From the NCBI GenBank assembly GCA_030152145.1, contig JASLIL010000064.1, forward strand, positions 1 through 45,382: a stretch of 45,382 bases of DNA, read 5' to 3'. The notes under the pieces were generated by a model, which was given only the letters and a program-made list of their open reading frames with translations, made no database searches and was not told the DNA's origin. The DNA comes from Tissierellales bacterium. GTDB taxonomy: Bacteria; Bacillota; Clostridia; Tissierellales; JASKZW01. The position numbers and the translations under genes were made by a program. Within the stretch, counting starts at the first letter, position 1. Every line of letters begins with the position of its first letter. Of this stretch, positions 8,338 to 17,900 are shown one piece after another.

Positions 8338-9003
8338 GTGAAGAAAAAAATCAAGAATTTTTTTACAGACCTAAGAAAGTCTGCCTATGGATATGGTCCA
8401 CTTGAGACCATAGACAAGTATATAGAAGAAAATATTTCAAAAAACCACTTTCTAGTCCATGAAAAAAATCTTAACTTAGAGCTTTTTAGCATGAAGGAAC
8501 TAGAAACTGGCGTTGGTAACTGCAGTCTTGTGGCTATTACCAGGGTCCTTCTATACTACAGGAGTCTAGGCTATGATAGAATACCAGAAGATATCCACCA
8601 TATCTATCCACTAGTAAAACACAATGGCCTGAAAAACTACTATTCTCCTAAGAGGGGAACCCTTCCCAGCCTTATAGCTAGGATTACAGACCAAAGTTTA
8701 AGGGACCTAGGCTACTCTAATAATCTTGCCTATGGAGTCTACTTTTGGACCTTCCACAAGGAGGTCCTAGAAGAAATAAATCTAGGCTATCCTCTTATTT
8801 TTAATATTTCACGGGGCTACTATAAAAATCACTCTGTAGTTGTTTCCGGCTATTCCATCCATTCTGTAGATGGATGCCTTAGAAGATTTTTAATAATTCA
8901 TGATGGCTGGCATAGAAAACCTTACTTTCTAGACTATGATAGGTTTTCTAAAAACCTTGTCCTAGCTGGACTGGGTTCTTTCAATAAATTAAGGATAGGC
9001 TAA
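8338..9003 (+). CDS. C39-like (papain-fold) cysteine peptidase domain protein
   Basis: A 221-residue protein, probably cytoplasmic (no signal or membrane helix). Features of the Peptidase_C39-like fold are visible: nucleophile-type Cys62 in GVGNCSLVAITRVLLYY at the start of a helix, a His in KNHSVVVSGY, and an acidic residue in IIHDGWH. No ABC transporter or bacteriocin precursor is nearby, so it is not the usual C39 exporter. The GTG at 8338 follows TAGGAGG by five to seven bases; an upstream TTG reading is less likely. It is the last gene of the YtrA cassette and stops inside the hairpin loop shared with the convergent gene. The substrate is unknown; acting on the neighbouring membrane protein or a peptide is speculation. 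Confidence 0.75.
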   Translation: MKKKIKNFFTDLRKSAYGYGPLETIDKYIEENISKNHFLVHEKNLNLELFSMKELETGVGNCSLVAITRVLLYYRSLGYDRIPEDIHHIYPLVKHNGLKNYYSPKRGTLPSLIARITDQSLRDLGYSNNLAYGVYFWTFHKEVLEEINLGYPLIFNISRGYYKNHSVVVSGYSIHSVDGCLRRFLIIHDGWHRKPYFLDYDRFSKNLVLAGLGSFNKLRIG

Positions 9004-9018
9004 AGCCTATCCTCTTTT
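8992..9018. terminator. Shared bidirectional terminator of two convergent genes
   Basis: The 9-bp stem AGGATAGGC (8992-9000) pairs with 9005-9013 around the loop TAAA. A CTTTT run follows on the plus strand and TAATTT on the minus strand. The plus-gene TAA lies in the loop, and the minus-gene TAG straddles the loop and the last stem base. Confidence 0.75.
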
Positions 9019-10802
9019 AAAATCATATGAGCTATTCCATAGTTTAAAATATAGATCATAGATATCATACCTGTATCATTTATTATCCATGTTATTAGGC
9101 CTAAAAATAGGAAAGAAAATTCCCTAGTCCTAATCTGGACTTTTAAAAGCTTCTTTAAGATATAGAGCTGGCCTATAAAAATCAAGCTAAAGGGTGGCAG
9201 CAGGCTAAATTTTAAGAACTCCCTAAGCTTTAGTCCCAACATATTTATAAGCTCTGAAAGCCCAAAAAGTCTAATTCTCTCAAAAAATTTAAAGGCATGA
9301 CTCTTGTTTAAGCTCTTGCTGTCCAGGTAAATACCTAGGGCAAAAATCAAGATTCCTACTAACCCCAGACCTAAGATTCTCTTAAGGTCCAAACTGTCCT
9401 CAAAAAATCTTCTATAGATCATGTAAAGTAGAAGGATAACTGATGAAATAAAGCCTCCTGTATTGGCTCCTAAATTTGCCGATAATATATAGATATTTAA
9501 GCCAAAAATCAAGAAAATCAAAAGTCCAGTAAATTTCCTACTTTCAATCCTGTCTTCCATATAGTGATAAAGGGCCAGGGAACTCCCTAGTAATACCCCC
9601 ATAATCCCATTATTAAATCCATAGTACCTAATGCCATAAAAAAGATTATTAAAGCCCAGATAGGAACTATAGATTAGATCCCTATCTATAAGACTTGCAA
9701 ATACTATTAATAGATAGCTTAGGCTGGCAAAAAAACCTAGAAAATCCAAGTTCTCATCCATATATCTAGCCAGTATATATATAAGACTAAGGCTTATTAA
9801 AAGATAGGCCAAGAGATATCTATGTAGGCCAGTTGCCATTAGGACAAGACTTATAAAGATAGTGGCTATGGAAAACCTATAGATAAACTTTAAGTCTTTC
9901 TTTCTAGACTTCTTTAGAAAATAAACTGCCAGGCCTTGAATAGAATAAACTAGGCCATGAAAAATTGAAGCTATGATTAAAAGATTTAAATTTTCCCTAT
10001 ATATAAGCTCTAGGGATTTTCTAGGACTATGGTCATAGAAGTTTACAATAGGATGACCTATGCCCCTATTGTCCTTGCTGTCTAGAAGCTCTCTGCTTAT
10101 ATCCTCAAGGCTTATAAAGCCCCTTCTATTTGTAGACCTACTGGAAAGAAGGCCCTTCTCACCAGCCCTATAGTAAACAAAAGGAGAAAGATTCCTATTG
10201 TAAATAGACTCCATTTCCTTTGATACTCCCTTAGGTAGAAGCATTATATCCTTATCTAGGTTTTTCTCTATAATATGCTTTAACTGATCCAGAGAAACCC
10301 TATCTTCAAGATTTGAAACCACTACCAGGTCAGCCTCTTTGAAGAAAAGCTCCAACTGCTCTTCCAGGCTGTCATCAATTCCTGGATACTCATAGTCCAC
10401 CCTTCCCTGACTATCTACTAAAATTAGTCTTGAACTATCCCTGCCTATGTAGGCTGTTTTCAACTGATCTCCTAAGAGCCCTAAATTATGGTACTTCCTC
10501 TTGGATTTTATGTCCTTGAAATAGGGGGAAAAATCCTCCCTAAGGTCATAGGGTTTATTAAGATCTACTCGCCTGCCTGCATTTATAGATAAAAAATAGC
10601 CCTGATCTTTTTCCCTGCCCTTTTTCCTGGTATTTAGGATTCCCAGTCCGTAGTCTGTAAAAAACAAATCCTCTCCACTGGAAAAATCCAGGTCTTCTAG
10701 GACAAAGACCAACTTTTTATTGTTAAATCCCTCTCCATAGACACTGCTAGTAACTAGGAAGAATAGGACAAACATCAGCCCTAAAGCTTTCTTATTTCTC
10801 AT
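9000..10802 (-). CDS. Polytopic membrane protein with degenerate alkaline-phosphatase-like domain
   Basis: A 600-residue protein. It has a signal peptide (about 1-23), then an extracytoplasmic domain (24-270) and about nine or ten membrane helices (270-600). The soluble part resembles a family with an alkaline-phosphatase-like core: a start of the type GLGILNTR, then GYFLSINAGRR, then SPFVYYRAGEKGLLSSRSTNRRGFISLEDI near its end. The metal-binding residues of true phosphatases are not evident, so it may be a non-catalytic relative; the family assignment is from memory of the pattern and is tentative. The final gene of a long minus-strand operon, it starts 31 bases after the hydrolase gene with AGGGGTG as ribosome binding site. 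A role in the envelope is likely. Confidence 0.7.
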   Translation of the reverse strand: MRNKKALGLMFVLFFLVTSSVYGEGFNNKKLVFVLEDLDFSSGEDLFFTDYGLGILNTRKKGREKDQGYFLSINAGRRVDLNKPYDLREDFSPYFKDIKSKRKYHNLGLLGDQLKTAYIGRDSSRLILVDSQGRVDYEYPGIDDSLEEQLELFFKEADLVVVSNLEDRVSLDQLKHIIEKNLDKDIMLLPKGVSKEMESIYNRNLSPFVYYRAGEKGLLSSRSTNRRGFISLEDISRELLDSKDNRGIGHPIVNFYDHSPRKSLELIYRENLNLLIIASIFHGLVYSIQGLAVYFLKKSRKKDLKFIYRFSIATIFISLVLMATGLHRYLLAYLLISLSLIYILARYMDENLDFLGFFASLSYLLIVFASLIDRDLIYSSYLGFNNLFYGIRYYGFNNGIMGVLLGSSLALYHYMEDRIESRKFTGLLIFLIFGLNIYILSANLGANTGGFISSVILLLYMIYRRFFEDSLDLKRILGLGLVGILIFALGIYLDSKSLNKSHAFKFFERIRLFGLSELINMLGLKLREFLKFSLLPPFSLIFIGQLYILKKLLKVQIRTREFSFLFLGLITWIINDTGMISMIYILNYGIAHMILKEDRL

Positions 10803-10833
10803 CTAAACACCCCTAGTCCCTACTATAGTTTCC

Positions 10834-11652
10834 TTAAACATTTTTATAAATCCAGTCTGCCATATCTGAAACAATCTTAGGTCCCATTTCCTCGTTAAAT
10901 ATTTCATGGTAGAGTCCATCATATATTTTAATCTCCTTGGATTGGGAAGATATACTATTGTAAAGATATATAGAAGCTTCCTTGGCAATTATATTGTCCT
11001 TTTCTCCATGGGCTATAAAGCAGGGATACTTGTAGTTCTTGATATTGGCCTTGACAAAATCTGTAGCCTCTATCTGAAACTCCTTCATAAACCTTGCCGT
11101 AGCATCTTTTAAGATCAAGGGATCCTCCATGTAGTCCTTAACCACAGAGTCAACTGTGCATATGTCACTAGTCAGACTGTTTTTTATCCTCATCTCTGGT
11201 GAAAACTTTGCCACTAGCTTTAAAAGTGAACCCTTGTAACCCTTGGCTTCATTTGCCCTAATCACTGCTGGTCCAGAAAAAAGTTGACCGGCCAACTTAT
11301 CCTGCTTTGTTATGCCATAGATACAGGTTATAAGCCCTCCCATACTATGACCTAGCATAAATAAGGCTTGGTCTGGAAACTCTCTTTTTATACCCTCTAC
11401 CAGTAGATCCAGGTCCTCTATATAGTCTGAAAAGGCCTCTATATCCCCCTTACTTGTCTTGGTCCTTCCATGACCTCTTAAGTCATACCTAAAGACTGAT
11501 ATATTTCTTTTATTAAAGTACTCTGCCACATGATCATACCTGTCTAAATGTTCTGCAAAGCCATGGTTTATAATTAAATTAGCTACTGGTTGATCTACCA
11601 AATTTCTCTTGGTGTAGATCTCTGTATTTCTAATATTCTTATACTCACCCAT
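10834..11652 (-). CDS. Alpha/beta hydrolase (monoacylglycerol lipase-like)
   Basis: A 272-residue serine hydrolase of the Hydrolase_4 / lysophospholipase type. Visible motifs are NHGFAEHLDRYDHVAEYF (oxyanion HG area), RYDLRGHGRT, nucleophile elbow GHSMGGLI with the catalytic Ser, FIAHGEKDNII with the acid, and DGLYHEIFNE with the catalytic His. It has no signal peptide, so it probably acts in the cytoplasm on monoacylglycerols, lysophospholipids or another ester. AGGGTGATAAG stands before the ATG. It lies 62 bases after AddA and 31 bases before the membrane protein gene, all on the same strand, so shared transcription is likely but its function is not obviously linked to DNA repair. Confidence 0.9.
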   Translation of the reverse strand: MGEYKNIRNTEIYTKRNLVDQPVANLIINHGFAEHLDRYDHVAEYFNKRNISVFRYDLRGHGRTKTSKGDIEAFSDYIEDLDLLVEGIKREFPDQALFMLGHSMGGLITCIYGITKQDKLAGQLFSGPAVIRANEAKGYKGSLLKLVAKFSPEMRIKNSLTSDICTVDSVVKDYMEDPLILKDATARFMKEFQIEATDFVKANIKNYKYPCFIAHGEKDNIIAKEASIYLYNSISSQSKEIKIYDGLYHEIFNEEMGPKIVSDMADWIYKNV

Positions 11653-11714
11653 CTTATCACCCTACTTTCTACATACTACACTAATTATATAATAAAGATT
11701 TCTCTTTTGTATAC

Positions 11715-14700
11715 TTATTTTCCATAACACAACCTACTATACTTACACCTGAAAGAACAACTTTCTGACCTAGGATAATCTTCCAGCCTAGAATTATTCT
11801 CAATGTAATTTAAGAATTCCTCTAATCCAAGAAGAGTCTCCTCTATTTTCAAGGGTGAAATATCTACCTCTACTTCCTCTCCCGTCTCTAAAAATAAGAG
11901 ACTGGCCCTGGCAACTTCAATGCCATATATTTCCTCAAAGGCCTTGGCGTAAATTTGCAACTGAGGGCTGTAGTGACTTTTCAGGGACTGAAGATCATCT
12001 GTCTTATTGGTCTTAAAGTCATATATATAGGCCTTGCCATCGATTATATATATTCTATCTATAACCCCTATTATAAAGCTAGAAGCCAGGCTTAGGTAAA
12101 AAGTTTTTTCGCTATAAACTTCCTGATAACTTCCTAATTTTCCCTGGTAAAAATCTATATAATTATCTATATAGCCCCTTAGCTCCATTTCAACTTCAGG
12201 ACTGTAGGCTACCTCCATTTCCTCTAAAACTTCTTTTAGAAGGTCTTGCCTATCCTCTCCCCTATATAGTTCTGAAAACCTATGGACTAGATCCCCTCTA
12301 AGGGTTGGCTCTAGAATATTTTTTCCCACAAAATCAAGGTTTCTAAAATTACTTGGAAAAGGCTTGTAAAAACTATGATAGTAACTTCTCTTGCAGTTTT
12401 TAAACTCCATATACTGGGACATATTGATATTATAAAAACCCCTGCCTCTATAGTTATCATACTCTCTTATGCTTTCTAGCTCAAATTCTTTTGTTTCTTC
12501 TAAAAGAGGACCAAGATTCTTAAAACTTGTCTTTTTTTCAACTTCTTCCATGGGATAGGATATATTTCTATAGTTATCAACAGAGTCAAGTTTGGAGATT
12601 AGGGCCTTAAAGCCTGAGTTATTCCCCTGGTTTCCAAGAATCAAAAGCTTCTCCGCCCTAGTCATAGCAACATATAAAAGCCTTTCCATCTCTCTAGCAT
12701 CCAAGTCCCTATTATATTCAGCAATCCTATTATAATAGCCTGACTTACTATTATACTTTAATCCCATACCATAGTCATTATTATAATTCATCAGAAGACT
12801 AGGGGATGAGCCTGACTTTGACATTTCTGCCAGGACTACAACTGGAAACTGAAGGCCCTTGGAGCTGTGTATAGTCATAAGCTTTACTACATCAGAGGAC
12901 TCTGATTTTATCTTGGCCTGATTCAGTCCTCTATCATGTTTTTCATAGCTATCTACATAGTCTATAAAGCCCTCTAAATCTCCATTTTCTTCAACTATAT
13001 ACTTCTTAATCAAATCTCTAAAGCTTCTTATATTACTAAATCTTTGAAGCCCATCGGAGTAAAGTAAAACTAGCTTAGAATAGTCGGTTTTTTCCAGAAT
13101 CATATCCAGCAACTCTAATATATTATAAAGGTCCTTCTTCATCCCCAGATCTTCAATTAGATCTAGTGCCTCTCTATATTTTTCAAGCTCCCTTCCCTCT
13201 AGATCCACTTCTTTAGGGTCTCCTTCTTCCTCAAGACTTCTTGCTATATAGTAGATGCTTTCATCCTTAAGTCCCACCATAGGCGATCTTAGAAATCCTA
13301 GGAAACTTAGGATATCATGGCTATTTGAAAGAAGCTTAAAAACATTTAAAATATCAACTATCTCCTGCCTATCAAAGATAGATATGTCCCTAGAATTATA
13401 GTAGGGTATATCTAGGCTGGAAAGATATTTCTCATAAAGTCCCATATTAGGACTGGACCTAAACAGTATGGCTATATCCCTGTAATTGTAGCCCTCATTT
13501 TCCACCAGATCCCTTATTCTCCTTGCTACTACATAGGCCTCATAGTCCTTGTCAAGACTCTTCTCCACTTCCTCTTCAATTACCTCTACATCTATGGCAT
13601 TAGGAGACTTGTGAAAGGCCTTTAGGGCCAGATACTTGTCCCCCATAATCTGGCTAAAAACTTGATTTACAAAGGATATCAGACTATCCAAGCTTCTAAA
13701 ATTCTGATCCATATTTATTATCTCTGAATCTGGATAGGCTGAAACAAGGTCCATAGTATCATAGAAAACCGAAACATCCGCCCCCCTAAAACCATAGATG
13801 GACTGCTTAGGATCTCCTACTACAAAAAGATTCTTCCTGTCTAGGGCCTTGTTTTCAGAGGCCAAGAGATAGAATATTTCCTTTTGTATCCTGTTTGTAT
13901 CCTGAAACTCATCTACCATTATGTAGCTATATTTCTCCTGATAGAACTGTCTAAGCTCCCTATTATTCTTTAAAAGCTCATAGCTTTTAAATTCCAAGTC
14001 AGAATAGTCAACTAAACCTAGCTTGTCCTTTTCCAAACTGTAAAGTTTATCTAGCTCTCCTAAGATATCAAAAACCATTTCATAGGCCCATTTTAAGTCC
14101 AAGTCCTCAGCTATCAGGGCCAGCTTTATATCATCAGTTAAAAGTTCAAGCTCCTCCTGGTATTTCTTATTGCTGCCCAAACCTCCTAAGATATCTCTCA
14201 AAAGATTATACCTATCTCCCTCCCTATAGTCTCCCTCCTTATATTTAATCCATGATTCACTTTGGCTAAGATCTTTAAATTTTTTAGAATTGATCTTATC
14301 TAAAAGATAGTCCAAGCTAGAAACTATTCTTTTATCCAAATCCTGTGGTATGGATATTTTTTCCAGCTCCCCCAGGGTTATTGACTCCAAACTAGCTAGG
14401 GTCATGCCATTGCCACGACTTTTAGAGTAGACTTCCCTAAGTCCCTCCCTAAATTGGTCTAAGCTATCCTGTCCCAACTTATTTATAAAGTTAAAAAGCT
14501 CTCCCTCAGCATCTAGCCTAGTCTCTAAAACCTGATCCATAGAAGACCTTAAAAGTTCCTCTGCCCTTGCCTCCTCTATAATCTGAAAAACTGGATCTAT
14601 GCCAGCTTCCAAAGGATTCTCCCTTAGTATATTTCCACAAAAACTATGGATTGTAGATATATTGGCCTTTTCCATATCCATGTAGAACCTTCTCCACTTT

Positions 14701-14948
14701 TCCCCCTTGGAGAAGTTCTCTCTCAAACTAGCCCTTATTCTTTCCTTCATTTCCTGGGTGGCCTTTTTAGTAAAGGTTATGGCCACTATAGACTCTACCT
14801 CCCTATTTTCAGGTAAATTCCCTTCCTCCAATATCTTTATATACCTTTCAGTTAAGACCTTGGTCTTGCCTGTACCAGCTCCTGCATTTACCAAGACATT
14901 TCCCTCTATGGTATTTATGGCCAGAGCCTGTTCCTTTGTGGCTTTCAT
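11715..14948 (-). CDS. addA: AddA, helicase-nuclease subunit A
   Basis: A 1077-residue UvrD-type helicase fused to a RecB-like nuclease, the A subunit of the AddAB double-strand-break repair enzyme. Walker A is NAGAGTGKT (Lys28), motif II includes VDEFQDTN, motif III is VVGDPKQSIYGFRGAD and motif VI includes LLYVAMTRAEKLL. The C-terminal nuclease shows YIYDFKTNKTD and the QLQIYAKA helix. It is somewhat shorter than the Bacillus enzyme (about 1230). Unusually, it has a four-cysteine pattern, Cys852 plus Cys1064, Cys1068 and Cys1074, like the Fe-S clasp known in AddB. The start codon shares one base with the AddB stop (TAATG), so translation is coupled and the two subunits are made together. 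Confidence 0.95.
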   Translation of the reverse strand: MKATKEQALAINTIEGNVLVNAGAGTGKTKVLTERYIKILEEGNLPENREVESIVAITFTKKATQEMKERIRASLRENFSKGEKWRRFYMDMEKANISTIHSFCGNILRENPLEAGIDPVFQIIEEARAEELLRSSMDQVLETRLDAEGELFNFINKLGQDSLDQFREGLREVYSKSRGNGMTLASLESITLGELEKISIPQDLDKRIVSSLDYLLDKINSKKFKDLSQSESWIKYKEGDYREGDRYNLLRDILGGLGSNKKYQEELELLTDDIKLALIAEDLDLKWAYEMVFDILGELDKLYSLEKDKLGLVDYSDLEFKSYELLKNNRELRQFYQEKYSYIMVDEFQDTNRIQKEIFYLLASENKALDRKNLFVVGDPKQSIYGFRGADVSVFYDTMDLVSAYPDSEIINMDQNFRSLDSLISFVNQVFSQIMGDKYLALKAFHKSPNAIDVEVIEEEVEKSLDKDYEAYVVARRIRDLVENEGYNYRDIAILFRSSPNMGLYEKYLSSLDIPYYNSRDISIFDRQEIVDILNVFKLLSNSHDILSFLGFLRSPMVGLKDESIYYIARSLEEEGDPKEVDLEGRELEKYREALDLIEDLGMKKDLYNILELLDMILEKTDYSKLVLLYSDGLQRFSNIRSFRDLIKKYIVEENGDLEGFIDYVDSYEKHDRGLNQAKIKSESSDVVKLMTIHSSKGLQFPVVVLAEMSKSGSSPSLLMNYNNDYGMGLKYNSKSGYYNRIAEYNRDLDAREMERLLYVAMTRAEKLLILGNQGNNSGFKALISKLDSVDNYRNISYPMEEVEKKTSFKNLGPLLEETKEFELESIREYDNYRGRGFYNINMSQYMEFKNCKRSYYHSFYKPFPSNFRNLDFVGKNILEPTLRGDLVHRFSELYRGEDRQDLLKEVLEEMEVAYSPEVEMELRGYIDNYIDFYQGKLGSYQEVYSEKTFYLSLASSFIIGVIDRIYIIDGKAYIYDFKTNKTDDLQSLKSHYSPQLQIYAKAFEEIYGIEVARASLLFLETGEEVEVDISPLKIEETLLGLEEFLNYIENNSRLEDYPRSESCSFRCKYSRLCYGK

Positions 14949-17900
14949 TATCTAAAATCCTCCTCCCTTACCCTACAAATATTCTTATATGGACAGTAGC
15001 TACAATCCAAGGGTGCCAGCCTAAAGTCTCCACTAAAAATCCTGTCTATATAGTCCTTGGCTTTTTCCTCTATAAATTTAAATAGCTCCTCCTTATCTTC
15101 CTGACTAAGAACTTTCTTGGACTTTCTAGAGAAAAAGGCTCTTTCATCATCTCTTATAAAGTAGTCTTCAAAGGCTGCTGACCTTATAATGCCATACTGG
15201 CAAAGACTTACCCTATGGCCCAAGCTTTCCAGGGCCATGGCATAGAGAGGCATCTGAAAAGATCTACCCTCATAGCTATCTTCTAATTTTCTAACCCCAT
15301 ATATGGAGTTCTTATAGTCAACCACTATCAGGTCTTCCCTAGACTCAAACCTATCTATCCTGTCTATAACCCCTCTAAACTCTAACTTACCCAGTTTTAA
15401 GCTATGGAATTCCTCCTCTAAGGCCAGAGGATAGAATTTCTCATCAAAAGATTTAATCCTCCTAAGATCTGCCAAAATAAAGTTAAATATAAGATCTGCA
15501 TTGGTCTTCAGTATCAACTTATATTTTGCCCTACTAGTATCCAAACCCCTAGTCTCTAGCTGCTTTTTGTATCTTTCATATATATAGAGGTAGAAGTCCT
15601 CCCTATCAAAATCTATATCTTCCATAAGGTAGGATTGAATCTCAACCTTATGGCTGGCATAGAAGTCCTGTAAAACCTTGTGGTTTATCTCTCCCCTATC
15701 AAGGGGGCTAAACTCCTCCCTATCCCTGACCATTTCCTCCAGCCTTACTATATAGGATAGGTAGAAGGAAAATGGGCAGTTACCATAACGATCTAGAAAA
15801 CTAGCTGAAAATTTCTTGGATTTAAGCTTGGATCCTATTTCATCTATAAGGTCAGAATCCTCTAAAATACCATTATAGGCCGATGGTCCCTCATATCTTT
15901 TAAGCTCACAGTAGGATTTCCTGTAAATATCCTTCATTCTAGTCTTAAAGATAGAATTGGCCCTGCCTATATTTTCTCTGGTCAGCTCTCCTGCCAAAGA
16001 AAAATTTAAAAAATCCTCCCTAGTTCCTATAGCCCCAAGATCCTCTTTTATTACACTGTCCAATGGGCGTTCTATAAAATTAAGATCCCCATCTATAGTA
16101 TAGATAAGTTCATCTAAGAATATAGAAGCTATGGCTTCTTCGTTTTCATCTGCATTTTGTGAGTAGGAAAGGTAGAGCTTCTCCTCTGCTAGGGATATAA
16201 TATTAGAGAAGTTTACAGAGGCCTTGTCCAACCTCTCATAGTAGTCCTTGTAATCCAGTCCCAGGGACAATAGCTCATCCTTCTTATCATCCCTAAACAA
16301 AAAGTTTTTTCTCTCCAGGCGAGGATATTGACCTTGGGCCATTCCCACTACAAATACAGCTTTGTAGCTTTTCCCCCTGGCCACCTCTGGACTTAGAACC
16401 TTAACCCCTCTTATATTTCCCTCCCTCTCCTTAACAGAAACTAGCTCACCAAAAGCCCTTATATAGTCTATAAATTCCTCCATGGACATTTTTCCTAAAA
16501 GCTCATTTTTTAAATTAGAGGTCTCCTCTAGGGATTCCTCCATAAGCTCTAGAGTATTTAAATCCCTATAGAGTAGATCCTGATCCCCCAGGCTAAGATA
16601 AAGCTGGTAGACCCTCTCCTCTAGATTATAAAGATTAAAAATTCCCAAAAGAGCTTGATTGTATTGATTTAAAAATTCAGCCTGGCTGAAAATCTCCCTC
16701 TCCCTGTCCAATAAAATACGAGCTTCCTTCATAGCCAGCCTCAAGTCCTCGTCAGCCAAGAAGGCCTCCAAGTCCTGAAGATTAGCACAGTCCCTTCGCA
16801 ATATATACTCTATTGGATCAACCAAGTTCCTATCTACAATTGGGAAATATCTAGACTTAAGTCTGGCTATAAAACTTGACTTACTAGGCTCATAGATAAA
16901 ATTTAAGATTCCTAGGATTTCATTAAAAATAGGGGTGCTTATTAGAACCTTATCTATCCTTAAACTGTGAGGAATTCTTTCCTCTTCAAACACCTCTTTT
17001 ACCAGGTCCCTATAGTCCTCCTTGTTACTTAGAACCAGAGCCATCTGGTCTAGGTCTATACCCCTTCTTTCTTCTAGTTTTATATAGTGGCAAAGCTCCT
17101 TTAGCTCCAGATACTTGCTGGCTGCCTTTATCAAAACTATATTGTCCCTGGCTGGCAACTTAGAACCTGAAAATATGGAACTGGATAGGTCTTGAAAGTA
17201 ATGTCCTCCCTCTTCCCCCAGCTCTATTTGAAAGCCCAGGTCCCTTATGGCCTCTAGACTAGTTTCTACTGTAGTGTAGTTTCTAGATCTTCTAAAGGGC
17301 ATGTTTATGTATATATCCAAATCTAACTTGGAAAGCTCCCCTAGTATTTCAAACTCACTAGGCCTAAAGTCATAGAACTTATCTATAACTATAAAGTCTA
17401 TCTGCCTTAAGAATCCCTGATCCCTATTTTTCAAGTCCTCTATTGTGTAAACTAAGTCATCCTCAAGATCCATCAGATCATTATCCCTAAGCCTTTTCTC
17501 ATACTCCCTATATATAAGGCCCAGCTCCCTGTACTTAGGGCCTAGGTCAGAGTCCACCAGCCTGTCATAAGTAAGTAGTGAGCTTTTAAATTCCCCTATA
17601 ATAGAGGAGAGATTCCTTATAAAGCCTTGTTTTCCAGCCATGTTTTTATAATAAGAAATCTCTCCACTATAGATTAAATCCTCTAGAACTTCCTTAAGAA
17701 TTAATATTTTTAATTCCTCTGAAACCGAAAACTGCTGCCTCTTTCTCTTGAATTTTTTACCTATATCATCAAAGGTAAATATGTTTAAACTTCCTGCGCC
17801 ACCAACTAGATCCAAAAAATTTCTCCTATAGTCTGTTAGAAGATTTCCATTGGGCAGTATATAGATAAACCTATCTCCCTTATTCTCCCTTAAGTAGTCT

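Noticed and set aside
10803..10988. Small minus-strand frame overlapping the hydrolase C-terminus
   Set aside because: Out of frame with the hydrolase, whose catalytic Asp/His region is encoded here; no supporting site.
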